This document shows positions 8,807 to 16,432 of a DNA stretch of 64,000 nucleotides, in pieces. Each line of letters begins with the position of its first letter. Within the stretch, counting starts at the first letter, position 1. Both the position numbers and the translations under genes were made by a program. Source of the DNA: 2-02-FULL-55-14 sp964581115 (GTDB lineage: Bacteria > Bacteroidota > Ignavibacteria > UBA10030); the NCBI GenBank assembly GCA_964581115.1, contig CAZOMY010000008.1, forward strand, positions 25,143-89,142, given 5' to 3'. Below the pieces are notes generated by a model. That model ran no database searches, was not told where the DNA came from, and saw only the letters and a list, made by a program, of their open reading frames with translations.

Positions 8807-8838
8807 GACCCCCGAGTGGAACGGCTCACCCGGGGGTC
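8807..8838. terminator. Bidirectional intrinsic terminator
   Basis: GACCCCCG (8807-8814) pairs with CGGGGGTC (8831-8838). The hairpin sits between the convergent genes ending at 8771 and 8847, with short T-rich tails on both strands. Confidence 0.75.
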
Positions 8839-8846
8839 TCTTGCGT

Positions 8847-10304
8847 TCATCGCGATGGTTGCTCCGAAGGCATCTGGATCACGAACGTCGTTCCGCGTCC
8901 CTCCTCCGATTCCAACGAGATCGTACCGCCCTGCATCTCGATGATGCGCTTGGCCAGGGCCATGTTGAGGCCGAGTCCCTTCTCCTGCACGATCTTGGTG
9001 AACGGCTCAAAAACCCGGTCGCGGAACTGTGCCGGAATGCCGCTGCCGTTGTCGCTGACAACAACCTCAAAGCCCCTCGCCGCCGCTCGCGATTCCAGTC
9101 GGATCGTCCCGTCGGGGGGGATGTAGTTGACGGCGTAGACGATGATGTACGAGACGGCACGCGCGAACCGTTCGTAATCGATGGGCACATTCCCAGTCAC
9201 GCCATGCCGAAGCTCCAGCGAGACCGAGTCGCGTTCGAGGTCAGCCCGGACGTCCTCGGCGATGTAGGTCAGCAGGCTTTGGAGACTCGATGAACGCTTG
9301 TTCGCTTTCATCGAGCCGGTCGTGAAGTCGAGGAGGTCCTGCGCCATCTTGTTCATGTCGACGACCGCATTTCGGGCTGTGTCGGCCAGACGGGAGCGTC
9401 CGGCAGCGTCGACCGCGCCGTGCTCGATCTCCTCCAGCGAGGCCAGGATCTGGCGCATCGGAGCGCGAAAGTCGCGGATGAGCGAAGCGGCGATCTGGCC
9501 GACGGTGGAGGTGCGGAGCGCCTCCTGGGCCGTCCGGAGGCCCTTGCGCATGTTCTCGAACGAACGCGAGAGCAGACCGAACTCGTCCGATGCCTCCGAG
9601 ACACGGACGGGAACCGCATAATTGCCCTGCCGGATCGCCTCAGTGGCGTCGATGAGTCCCTTGATCGGCTTGCGGATGAGCGAACGATACAGCAGGGCGC
9701 CGACAAGGACGGTCAACACGCCGAGTCCGAGGGTGATGGCAGCGGTGCGCTGTGAGTTCGCGGCGATCGATGCCTTGATGGGCCCCATCGGCACGGTGAT
9801 GTGAGCGGCGCCGAGCACGTGGTTGACCGGCACCTCATGACAGGTCTGACACCGACGCTCGGCCTTGAACGGAATGACGGCTTCGAGGTCGTCTTCGCGT
9901 TGGACATAGATGGCGTTTCCTGTCGAAAAGACCTCCTCTCCGATGCTTCCTCGAGCCGCCGCGTCGCGCTCGCGCTTCATGAGGCGCTCCATCCTCGTCG
10001 AGTCGGCGTACTCTTCGTTCAATCGAAGGTCTGCGGCATGGATGCGGATGTAGAGATTCTGCAGTCCTCCGACCTTCTGCAATCCATCCAGGTACGAATC
10101 GCTGACACGTTCGCTTTCGAGCATCTGTTGGACCAATGAGAGTCGGACGATGTGCGCTTTCTCGAAGGCCGCTTGCTTCGCCTGCTCGAGCATTGCCTCT
10201 TCCTGCGCCTGGGAGGTCAGGATGTATGCGTCGAGTACAAGAATCACGAACAAGGGGACGATCGTGATGAGGAGCTTTGTCGTGAGAGAGAGATTGCGGA
10301 ACAC
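8847..10304 (-). CDS. Membrane sensor with c-type heme motif and degenerate histidine kinase core
   Basis: 485 residues from the GTG at 10304, preferred over the GTG at 10319 because GGAGG lies 5 nt upstream of it. The order is: membrane helix (about 9-29), periplasmic Tll0287/DUF3365-like domain ending with a CQTCH heme-attachment motif at 152-156, second helix (188-208), HAMP (209-262), dimerisation region (267-330), and ATPase domain with DNGSGIP and EKGLGLNMALAKRI. The position expected to hold the phospho-accepting histidine reads IAASLIRDFRAPM, so Arg277 replaces it. The N-box asparagine before the ATP-binding site also appears as Tyr (IIVYAVNYI). It may be a pseudokinase that modulates the adjacent hybrid kinase by redox or NO sensing; this role is inference. 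Confidence 0.82.
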   Translation of the reverse strand: MFRNLSLTTKLLITIVPLFVILVLDAYILTSQAQEEAMLEQAKQAAFEKAHIVRLSLVQQMLESERVSDSYLDGLQKVGGLQNLYIRIHAADLRLNEEYADSTRMERLMKRERDAAARGSIGEEVFSTGNAIYVQREDDLEAVIPFKAERRCQTCHEVPVNHVLGAAHITVPMGPIKASIAANSQRTAAITLGLGVLTVLVGALLYRSLIRKPIKGLIDATEAIRQGNYAVPVRVSEASDEFGLLSRSFENMRKGLRTAQEALRTSTVGQIAASLIRDFRAPMRQILASLEEIEHGAVDAAGRSRLADTARNAVVDMNKMAQDLLDFTTGSMKANKRSSSLQSLLTYIAEDVRADLERDSVSLELRHGVTGNVPIDYERFARAVSYIIVYAVNYIPPDGTIRLESRAAARGFEVVVSDNGSGIPAQFRDRVFEPFTKIVQEKGLGLNMALAKRIIEMQGGTISLESEEGRGTTFVIQMPSEQPSR

Positions 10305-10396
10305 GGGATCCTCCGGCACAGTGACGTTCTGCGCAGTATAGCGTACCGGTCTCAGAAATGCGAACGACCCTTGCGCTGGAGCACAAGGGCTTTCCT

Positions 10397-10417
10397 GAAG
10401 GCCGAGAGAAGGCCTTC
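10397..10417. terminator. Candidate hairpin between two sensor genes
   Basis: GAAGGCC (10397-10403) and GGCCTTC (10411-10417) form a perfect 7-bp stem 36 bp beyond the stop of the hybrid kinase gene. The T-rich tract follows on the + strand, so it is a weak terminator for the minus-strand gene. Confidence 0.4.
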
Positions 10418-10452
10418 GGTTGTTGTTGCCTCGTCCGCCTCTGTCCGGTGCG

Positions 10453-11949
10453 CTATGAGGTCAACACCCGACGGATGGTACGGAACAAGACGGCGGGGTC
10501 GAACGGCTTCTGGAGGTATGCGTCGGGAACCAACTCGGCGTCATAGTGTCCCGATGAAGGGTCGGCGTTGCCACTAGCGAGAATGATCCGAGTGCGGCCT
10601 CCGTGCCGCTTCACATGCTTGGCCACATCGATGCCGTTGACGCGGGGTAGTCCAATGTCGGTCAGCAACAGATCGAAAGACTCGGCGCGGGCACTGCAGG
10701 CGTCGATTGCGGCCTGACCGTCGCCGACGGCGACAACCTTGTAGCCCATGTCGGTCAAGAGCGTGGTGAGTGCGATCCGAATGCCCTCCTCATCCTCGAC
10801 CAGAAGGATCGATTCGCCGTGACCGCGGTCGGCGCTGAACGATCGCAGGCCTTCTTGAAGCGTCGTCGTCCCGACCTGATCGATTGCCGGGAAATAGACC
10901 CAGAAGGTCGTTCCGCGACCCGGTTGACTGTCGACGGTGATGAATCCATGATGCGAGTCTACGATCCCGTAGACGACAGCCAGCCCGAGTCCGGTGCCCT
11001 TGCCGCTCTCCTTGGTGGTGAAGAATGGCTCGAAGATCCGTTTCATGGTGGCCGAATCCATACCCGTACCGGTGTCTGACACGCGCACGCAAACATATCG
11101 CGCGGCCCCCATCACTTGGCCGGTCGAGGGAACGGACGCTCGTTCGAGAGCTTCAGTCTCGATATCGAGCCGACCGCCACCGGGCATGGCATCGCGAGCG
11201 TTGACGGCGAGATTGAGGAGGACTTGGTGGAATTGTGTGGCATCCGCGCGTATCCGCGGCAGGTTGGCGGCCTTTCTGACCGAAATGACAATGTTCTTGG
11301 GAAATGCCTCGCGAAGCACGATGGACAGCTCATCCAGCGCGCTATTGACGTCGTACTCCCGGAGCTCGACCTTTGTCTTTCGGGCGAACGTCAGCATTTG
11401 TCGGACGAGGCCGGCACCCCGATGGATGGCTTCGTTCATGCGGTCGATGGCCGTTTGAGTCCTGTCCCGGTCGTCGAGGTGACGTTGGATCACGAACGTC
11501 TGCGCCTGAAAGATCATCAGCAGGTTGTTGAAGTCGTGGGCGATCCCGCCTGCCAGTGTCCCCAGACTTTCCATCTTTTGTGCGTGTACCAGTTGTTCTT
11601 TGAGGATTTCCACGGAGGCCGTCGCCGCCTCCAGTTTGCGCGACCCATCCTCGACACCCTTTCTCAACACCTCGTTCAACTCCTGCACGCGAACTTCAGC
11701 CGCGATGCGATACTCAAGCTCCTGGTGCACCCGAAGCAACAGTTGCCGGTGGCGCCTGACGATGAATGAGGAGACGACCACAGCCAGGATCGTCGAGAAA
11801 GCGATGGTGATCGCATGCGATTCCCAGATCGTTACCTCGGGATGAAGCTCTTGCTTGGTCCACTCGAAGAGAGTCATCACGACCAATGTTGCGACTGCCA
11901 CTTGAAGGAGTGATCGAAGCGTGGAAGGGATATGGAGAGCTTGGGTCAT
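10453..11949 (-). CDS. Hybrid sensor histidine kinase with C-terminal receiver domain
   Basis: 498 residues. Two membrane helices (about 12-30 and 47-64) enclose a short loop, followed by a coiled coil (70-125). The dimerisation domain has GGIAHDFNN with the phospho-accepting His138. The ATPase domain shows LLNLAVNARDAMPGGG (N-box), SDTGTGM and GKGTGLGLAVV. The receiver domain starts at ILLVEDEEGIR, with Asp431 in LLTDIGLP and Lys481 as the conserved lysine. This is the NtrB-like HisKA type found in orphan hybrid kinases. No sensory domain other than the membrane anchor is present, so the input may come from a partner, for example the neighbouring heme-motif protein. There is no DNA-binding output; phosphotransfer to a separate regulator is expected. 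Confidence 0.92.
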   Translation of the reverse strand: MTQALHIPSTLRSLLQVAVATLVVMTLFEWTKQELHPEVTIWESHAITIAFSTILAVVVSSFIVRRHRQLLLRVHQELEYRIAAEVRVQELNEVLRKGVEDGSRKLEAATASVEILKEQLVHAQKMESLGTLAGGIAHDFNNLLMIFQAQTFVIQRHLDDRDRTQTAIDRMNEAIHRGAGLVRQMLTFARKTKVELREYDVNSALDELSIVLREAFPKNIVISVRKAANLPRIRADATQFHQVLLNLAVNARDAMPGGGRLDIETEALERASVPSTGQVMGAARYVCVRVSDTGTGMDSATMKRIFEPFFTTKESGKGTGLGLAVVYGIVDSHHGFITVDSQPGRGTTFWVYFPAIDQVGTTTLQEGLRSFSADRGHGESILLVEDEEGIRIALTTLLTDMGYKVVAVGDGQAAIDACSARAESFDLLLTDIGLPRVNGIDVAKHVKRHGGRTRIILASGNADPSSGHYDAELVPDAYLQKPFDPAVLFRTIRRVLTS

Positions 11950-12056
11950 GGGAGCGGGTTCCGTCGGAGATCGATCTCACCCAAAATACCTCACCGGGCC
12001 ATCATTTGAATCAATCACCGCGTTATCACAGTATTAATTGTCGTGTGCCTGTACGG

Positions 12057-12094
12057 CCAGAAGCCCTCGGGGGCGTTCCCTCGAGGGCTTCTGG
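12057..12094. terminator. Long GC-rich stem-loop downstream of the M28 peptidase
   Basis: Perfect 13-bp arms CCAGAAGCCCTCG (12057-12069) and CGAGGGCTTCTGG (12082-12094) with a 12-nt loop. It is 21 bp past the minus-strand stop at 12115. There is no T-run, so it may act in mRNA stability or weak termination. Confidence 0.55.
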
Positions 12095-12114
12095 AGATTG
12101 GATTTCCGGTCGCG

Positions 12115-13776
12115 TCAGTTGCTGCTGACGGGTCGTCCGCCTCCGCCCGGCATGGGCTTGCGCGGATACAGTCCGTCGCGCATTGCGGCTTGGTAGGCGA
12201 AGATGGCCATCATCACCGCCCCCTGCTTCAGGTCGTCGGCTTGGAGCCGGTCGAAGACGTCCATGTTCGAGTGATGCGTGCGCGTCTCGTACTCGACCGG
12301 GTCCTGGATGAATTGAAAGCCCGGGAGTCCCACGCCGTCGAACGCCAGGTGATCGGTGCCGCTCGTATTGTCGATCGTGAGCGTTTGCGCCGTCGGGTCG
12401 TTCGCGGCCTTCAAGATCGCCTGGAAGATCGGCCGAACCGACTCGTTCCCCTGCATGTAAACTCCCCGCACCCGGCCGGTGCCGTTGTCGTTGTTGAAAT
12501 AGACGGAGAACTTATCGTAGGCCGGCTTCTTCACGAGCGGTCCGGTGTTGCGACCCATCATCATTCCCAACATATCGCTCGACTGACGGTCGGCAAGGTG
12601 TTCGGCCACGTACTCGCGCGAACCGTAGAGTCCCTGCTCTTCGCCGCCCCACAGGCCTACACGGATTGTGCGACGGGGCTTGAGTCCGAGCGTCTGCAGA
12701 ATGCGAACGGCCTCGAGGCAGACCGCCGTGCCGCTCGAATTGTCGGTGGCTCCCGTTCCGGCATGCCACGTGTCGAAGTGGCCGCCGATCATGACGACTT
12801 CGTCCTTGAGGTCGGTGCCGGGGATCTCGGCCAGCACGTTGAAGCCGCTATCGGGCTTCGACCAGGAGACGTCGAGTTGCATCTCGAGTTGGACCTTCTC
12901 GCCCTTCTCGACCATCCGGACGATGCGGTTGTAATGCTCGGCCGCCAATGATACTTGCGGCATGATCTCGGGCGCTTCGGGGTCGTACGGAGACGTACGG
13001 CCGCCGAACATCTCATTGATGTTGGCGATCTTGCGTGGCACGCTGGCGCCCGCGACGAAGATCGTGCCGCCGTCGCCGCGTCCGGCATCGACGATCATCG
13101 CAGCCCCTTCTTTCATGCAGAATTCATGCCGTTCGGCTGCGAAGTTCGCCTGGTCGACGAAGCGTTGGAGAGCAGACGAGTCGCGCATCATCCGGCCCAT
13201 CCGTCCGGCGCCGCCGGCAGAATTGGCCATCGCCAGCAGTTCAGCATCGGTGAGTCGTTTGCCCGGCGCTTCCATCCATGCTTTGAGCTCGCGCGGTTCT
13301 CCGAGAAAGACGTAAGCGTTCTTCAGCTTGCCTTTGTACTGCTGCAATTCGGCGGACGTTTGGGCCTTCATCACGACAACGGGTCCTTTGACGGCGCCCT
13401 TGGTCCCCGGCGACCAGGCCTTTGGATAGGCGATGAGAGGCGTCGCCACCGGAGCGATCATGTTCGCGTTGAACTTCTTGAGCGTCCAGCCTTTGCCGAC
13501 CGGTTTGAAATAGTCGTAGCGGATGTTGGTCAGTCCCAGCTTCTTGAATTCGCCGCTGATCCAGTCGGCTCCGCGACGGTACTCGGGCGACCATGTCAGA
13601 CGCGGCCCATAGACGTCGGTAAGATATGAAGCGTACTCCATAACCCTTGACCGGCTGAAGCCCTCGTCCTTGATCTTGGAGACGACGGCGGTGTCGACCG
13701 GCTCCGACATCGGTTGGCCGACGGCCACAAGAACAGCCATCGACAGGACAACGGCACTGCTCAACAGACGTTTCAT
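12115..13776 (-). CDS. Secreted M28 family metallopeptidase
   Basis: 553 residues from the ATG at 13776, which has an AGGAGG ribosome binding site 9 nt upstream; the longer in-frame reading is not supported. A signal peptide (MKRLLSSAVVLSMAVLVAVG) is clear. A protease-associated-like insert precedes the catalytic domain. The zinc site is visible as GGHFDTWHAGTGATDNSSG (His and bridging Asp), GGEEQGLYGSREY (catalytic and metal Glu), and HHSNMDVFDRL near the C-terminus (His). These motifs place it with carboxypeptidase Q/aminopeptidase-like M28 enzymes. It probably cleaves short peptides in the periplasm or outside the cell. It lacks the T9SS C-terminal domain seen in other secreted proteins here. 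Confidence 0.9.
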   Translation of the reverse strand: MKRLLSSAVVLSMAVLVAVGQPMSEPVDTAVVSKIKDEGFSRSRVMEYASYLTDVYGPRLTWSPEYRRGADWISGEFKKLGLTNIRYDYFKPVGKGWTLKKFNANMIAPVATPLIAYPKAWSPGTKGAVKGPVVVMKAQTSAELQQYKGKLKNAYVFLGEPRELKAWMEAPGKRLTDAELLAMANSAGGAGRMGRMMRDSSALQRFVDQANFAAERHEFCMKEGAAMIVDAGRGDGGTIFVAGASVPRKIANINEMFGGRTSPYDPEAPEIMPQVSLAAEHYNRIVRMVEKGEKVQLEMQLDVSWSKPDSGFNVLAEIPGTDLKDEVVMIGGHFDTWHAGTGATDNSSGTAVCLEAVRILQTLGLKPRRTIRVGLWGGEEQGLYGSREYVAEHLADRQSSDMLGMMMGRNTGPLVKKPAYDKFSVYFNNDNGTGRVRGVYMQGNESVRPIFQAILKAANDPTAQTLTIDNTSGTDHLAFDGVGLPGFQFIQDPVEYETRTHHSNMDVFDRLQADDLKQGAVMMAIFAYQAAMRDGLYPRKPMPGGGGRPVSSN

Positions 13777-13864
13777 GAAGGGATGCCTCCTGCGGTACGT
13801 GAAGTTGAACGATACTGATGCAAACGGAGGGATGCAACTGATCATTCTCGGGCCGAGCGCGAGG

Positions 13865-14440
13865 CTATTCACCCGTCAGGCCAAGGTCCTCGCGCATGTT
13901 CTTCCAGTGTGCGATCAGGATGAGGGGAGAGACGACGCAGAGCAGGAGAAGGATATTGCCCGCTCGGCCGAGCACGAAGGCGATGACAGGGGCGAATGCC
14001 ACGACGATCATGCCGCTCAAGGTCAGTCGACGGAGGACGGCAAAGACCGGTACGAGGAGCGTGGCGAATACGGCCATCAGGATCGGGTCGAGGAGGGCGA
14101 CAGCGCCGATGGCCGGCATGACGCCCCGGCCGCCGCGAAACCGGAGCTGGACCGGCCAGATGTGTCCGATGAGCATGACGACGGTCCCGGTCGGGGCGAT
14201 CCAATCGCTCGTGCCATACGTCGTTCCCATCCAGACTGTCACGGCCCCTTTGATGAGGTCGAGACCGCTGGTGGCGACGAGACCCCACGGTCCCAGCACC
14301 CGCCCCACGTCCCTCGCTCCGGTAGAGCCCTGCCCATGGTCGCGGATATCGACGTTCTTGAACAGCCGGACGAGGTAGTATCCGGAGGTCAGACAGCCGA
14401 GCAGATAAAAGGCCGGGAGGAGGAGCAGGTCGGTGGTCAT
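13865..14440 (-). CDS. PlsY-like glycerol-3-phosphate acyltransferase (divergent)
   Basis: 191 residues starting at the ATG at 14440, with about five membrane helices. The family layout is present: FYLLGCLTSGYYLVRLF (N-terminal helix), then DHGQGSTGARDVGRVLG, then GHIWPVQLRFRGGRGVMP, and LIAHWKNMREDL at the end. These correspond to the three conserved cytoplasmic loops of PlsY, which transfers acyl groups from acyl phosphate to glycerol-3-phosphate. The first loop departs from the usual GSGNxGATN signature (here QGSTGARD), and HWKN replaces HRxN. So it may be a second PlsY-type enzyme with altered specificity rather than the housekeeping copy. It is divergent from the regulator at 14567. Confidence 0.75.
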   Translation of the reverse strand: MTTDLLLLPAFYLLGCLTSGYYLVRLFKNVDIRDHGQGSTGARDVGRVLGPWGLVATSGLDLIKGAVTVWMGTTYGTSDWIAPTGTVVMLIGHIWPVQLRFRGGRGVMPAIGAVALLDPILMAVFATLLVPVFAVLRRLTLSGMIVVAFAPVIAFVLGRAGNILLLLCVVSPLILIAHWKNMREDLGLTGE

Positions 14441-14526
14441 GCCAGCGGGACGAAGACCGTTCAATATATCATTCCGTCGACCCATCAACAACGGGCCCCG
14501 GAGGGGCTTCCCAGGAAAGGGAATGA

Positions 14527-14557
14527 TCATTACATTCTTGTATTGCTTCTGTAATGA
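14527..14557. promoter_or_regulatory. Inverted repeat upstream of the response regulator
   Basis: Perfect 8-bp arms TCATTACA (14527-14534) and TGTAATGA (14550-14557) are separated by 15 bp and lie 10 bp before the start of the OmpR-type gene. The position fits an autoregulatory operator in the divergent plsY/regulator promoter region. Confidence 0.5.
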
Positions 14558-14566
14558 CGCAGTGAG

Positions 14567-15286
14567 ATGTTACAGGCGACCATGAATCCAGACGCACAAT
14601 CCCTTCCTTCAAAGGTCCTCATTGTCGAGGACGAGCCGGCCGTCGTGTCCGTGCTCCGTTCGGTCTTGACCCACGCCGGCATCACGGTCGAAGTGGCCAC
14701 GGACGGACTCACCGCCCAGGAACAAGCGCTAACGTGGCAACCCGACCTGCTGATCCTGGACCTGGCATTGCCGCTCAAGGATGGTCTCGACGTGTTGCGC
14801 GATCTGCGTGGGGCCGGCTTTGCGGCGCCGGTCGTCATTCTCTCGGCTCGCGACCAGACGGACGATCGCATCAAGGGACTGGAGCAAGGCGCAGACGACT
14901 ACATCGTCAAGCCGTTCGATCATCGTGAGTTGGTGGCTCGTATCAGAGCCGTGTGGCAGAGGTCGCAGGGATTACGGGGCCGTTATCTTGAGGGGGCGGG
15001 ATTCCGTCTCGACATCATGACCCGGACGGTCACGCACGGCACGACGGAGATCGTGCTGACGCCGAAGGAGTCTGGACTGCTCGAGTACTTCCTGCGTCGG
15101 CGCAATGTCGTCGTGCGGCGCGATCAGTTGCTGAAGGACCTCTGGGGGCTCGATTTCGACCCGCAAACGAACGTGGTGGACGTGGCGGTGAGTCGTTTGC
15201 GAAAGGCGACAGGAATGGACCCGATGCACGGCCCGTTGCGAACGGTGCAGGGGGAAGGATTCATGTTCACCGACGGATCGGCATAG
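14567..15286 (+). CDS. OmpR/PhoB-family response regulator
   Basis: 239 residues. The receiver domain has VLIVEDEPAVV (acidic pocket), LLILDLALPLKDG with the phospho-accepting Asp at about 64, VVILSARDQTDDRIKGLEQGADDYIVKPFDHREL with the conserved Thr/Ser replacement and Lys. The C-terminal winged helix has LTPKESGLLEYFLRR, VVRRDQLLKDLW, NVVDVAVSRLRKA and RTVQGEGFMF, the standard Trans_reg_C recognition elements. An alternative ATG lies at 14582. No kinase is adjacent on the same strand, so it is an orphan or partners with one of the sensors at 8847-11949. The inverted repeat just upstream may be its own binding site. Confidence 0.92.
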   Translation: MLQATMNPDAQSLPSKVLIVEDEPAVVSVLRSVLTHAGITVEVATDGLTAQEQALTWQPDLLILDLALPLKDGLDVLRDLRGAGFAAPVVILSARDQTDDRIKGLEQGADDYIVKPFDHRELVARIRAVWQRSQGLRGRYLEGAGFRLDIMTRTVTHGTTEIVLTPKESGLLEYFLRRRNVVVRRDQLLKDLWGLDFDPQTNVVDVAVSRLRKATGMDPMHGPLRTVQGEGFMFTDGSA

Positions 15287-15438
15287 GTCTGCCCCGCGTT
15301 CCTTGCATTTCGGCCAGTTTTGCGGTATCTTTGCAGTAGCCTGTTGAAAGACAGGCTATCTTTGTCTCTAAGGGAGCAGGTAGAGGATCGGCATCGCCCA
15401 CTTCTTACTTCTACCTTCTTCCTTCTGAGTTGGCTACG

Positions 15439-15512
15439 GTGGCCATAGCTCAGTCGGTTAGAGCGCCAGGTTGTGGCCCTGGAGGTCGCGGGTTCAAATC
15501 CCGTTGGCCACC
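15439..15512 (+). tRNA. tRNA-His (anticodon GTG)
   Basis: A full cloverleaf. The acceptor arms GTGGCCA (15439-15445) and TGGCCAC (15505-15511) pair, the anticodon GTG is at 15473-15475 in a CCAGG/CCTGG stem, and the T-arm is GGTTCAAATCC. A G at 15438 faces C73 at 15512, the genomically encoded G-1:C73 pair diagnostic of tRNA-His. CCA is not fully encoded. Confidence 0.97.
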
Positions 15513-15518
15513 CGAAGC

Positions 15519-15555
15519 ATTGTAAATTGTAAAAGGTAAATTGGATATTGATGGG
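15519..15555. repeat. Left TGTAAATTG-word arm (family E) flanking the four-helix-bundle gene
   Basis: ATTGTAAATTGTAAAAGG and following GTAAATTGGATATTGATG lie directly after tRNA-His. The reverse-complement words CCATTTACAATTTTACATTTTC lie after the four-helix-bundle gene at 15925-15952. The two arms enclose that gene. Confidence 0.75.
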
Positions 15556-15560
15556 GGTGT

Positions 15561-15914
15561 ATGACGCCAGAGGAGATGAAGCGTCGTACGAAGGCTTTCG
15601 CCGTTTCGATGGTGAGAGAACTGGAGCGGGTCGGGCCAGGAAGGTCGGCAGACGTGATCGTGCGTCAGGCCATTCGTTCTTCAACCTCCGTGGCCGCCAA
15701 TTACCGCGCGGCGTGTTTAGCACGTTCGCGAGCGGAGTTCAACGCGAAACTCCAGATCGTTCTGGAGGAGGCGGATGAATCGCAGCTCTGGCTGGAGCTC
15801 CTTTCGGAGACCGGCATCGAAGATGGCGTTCGATTCAGGGCCCTTGTGCAGGAGGCTCGTGAGCTAACCGCGATCATCATGGCCTCCCTCAAGACCAGCC
15901 GCGGTCTCTCCTGA
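15561..15914 (+). CDS. Four-helix bundle protein (S23/23S-rRNA-IVS type)
   Basis: 117 residues, almost all helical. It matches the four-helix-bundle family first seen as the ORF inside 23S rRNA intervening sequences: RTKAFAVSMVRELERVG (helix 1), VIVRQAIRSSTSVAANYRAA (helix 2, with the conserved S/T-V-x-AN-Y-x-A core), RAEFNAKLQIVLEEADESQLWLELL (helix 3, with the E-ADES-WL signature), and ARELTAIIMASLKT (helix 4). The family also includes the Avd accessory proteins of diversity-generating retroelements, but no reverse transcriptase is present here. The gene is placed between two tRNA genes and inside an AT-rich inverted repeat, an IVS-like arrangement. Its biochemical role is not established; nucleic-acid binding is the family expectation. 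Confidence 0.9.
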   Translation: MTPEEMKRRTKAFAVSMVRELERVGPGRSADVIVRQAIRSSTSVAANYRAACLARSRAEFNAKLQIVLEEADESQLWLELLSETGIEDGVRFRALVQEARELTAIIMASLKTSRGLS

Positions 15915-15924
15915 TGCCTCATTT

Positions 15925-15952
15925 TTCCATTTACAATTTTACATTTTCAATG
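15925..15952. repeat. Right arm of the family E inverted repeat
   Basis: TCCATTTACAATTTTACATT lies between the stop of the four-helix-bundle gene and tRNA-Glu. It is the inverse of the arm at 15519-15555. Confidence 0.75.
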
Positions 15953-15956
15953 TTCT

Positions 15957-16028
15957 GCCCCCATCGTCTAACGGTTAGGACACGAGCTTTTCAAGCTTGT
16001 AATAGGGGTTCGATTCCCCTTGGGGGTA
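15957..16028 (+). tRNA. tRNA-Glu (anticodon TTC)
   Basis: The acceptor arms GCCCCCA (15957-15963) and TGGGGGT (16021-16027) pair. The anticodon TTC is at 15990-15992 in a CGAGC/GCTTG stem, and the T-arm is AGGGG-TTCGATT-CCCCT. A CCA end is encoded at 16029-16031. Confidence 0.97.
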
Positions 16029-16031
16029 CCA

Positions 16032-16300
16032 ACCATTGTAAATGGTAAAATGTATATTGAAAATTGGGTATGGAACATTGATAAAGCCGATTCCGACAGG
16101 GTTCGGCCTTTTTTTTGAGTCCGCGAACTGGAACTCAGCGGGCCTTCCAATATTCAATTGACATTCTTCAATGTTCAATGTTGTGGGTCGGCTTTATTCT
16201 TGAGTCCGCAGACTGGAATTCGACTCGCCTTCCTGTGGTCGCTTACAATGTTCAATTGACAATTTTCATTGTTCAATGTTATCGATCGGCGTTTGTGTTT
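16032..16300. repeat. Imperfect tandem copies of the tRNA-Glu 3' flank with terminator-like ends
   Basis: Three consecutive segments share the order: tRNA 3'-end-like T-arm, AT-rich ATTGTAAA/CAATGTTCAATTG words, then a GGGTTCGGCCTTTT-like end. The segments end near 16117, 16202 and 16296. GAGTCCGC opens the second and third at 16117 and 16202, so the period is about 85 bp. The T-arm of the second repeat (GGAATTCGACTCGCCTT) still resembles the tRNA-Glu T-arm. The rest of the 400-bp gap (16301-16432) shows no gene. Confidence 0.6.
16084..16116 (+). terminator. Intrinsic terminator after tRNA-Glu
   Basis: GCCGA (16086-16090) pairs with TCGGC (16103-16107), followed by a run of eight T residues. 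Confidence 0.7.
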
Positions 16301-16432
16301 TCTGCATGCAACCCCGGAGATTTCGCACGAGAGATCCCGACGTGAGCGGATTCCCCGTTCTCGGCGCTCGGAATCCTCCATCATATACCTGATATTTTCA
16401 CCTCTCGATCATCGGCGAACGACAACGACATC

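Noticed and set aside
12043..14554. Two + strand open frames (12043-12951, 13670-14554)
   Set aside because: Both lie opposite the M28 peptidase and PlsY-like genes; composition is typical of shadows.
15561..15914. Diversity-generating retroelement accessory (Avd) gene
   Set aside because: No reverse transcriptase, template repeat or variable region is present near it; the IVS-type four-helix-bundle explanation fits better.
15519..16300. CRISPR-like array in the AT-rich words around the tRNAs
   Set aside because: Units vary in length and sequence, there are no regular spacers, and no cas genes are near.
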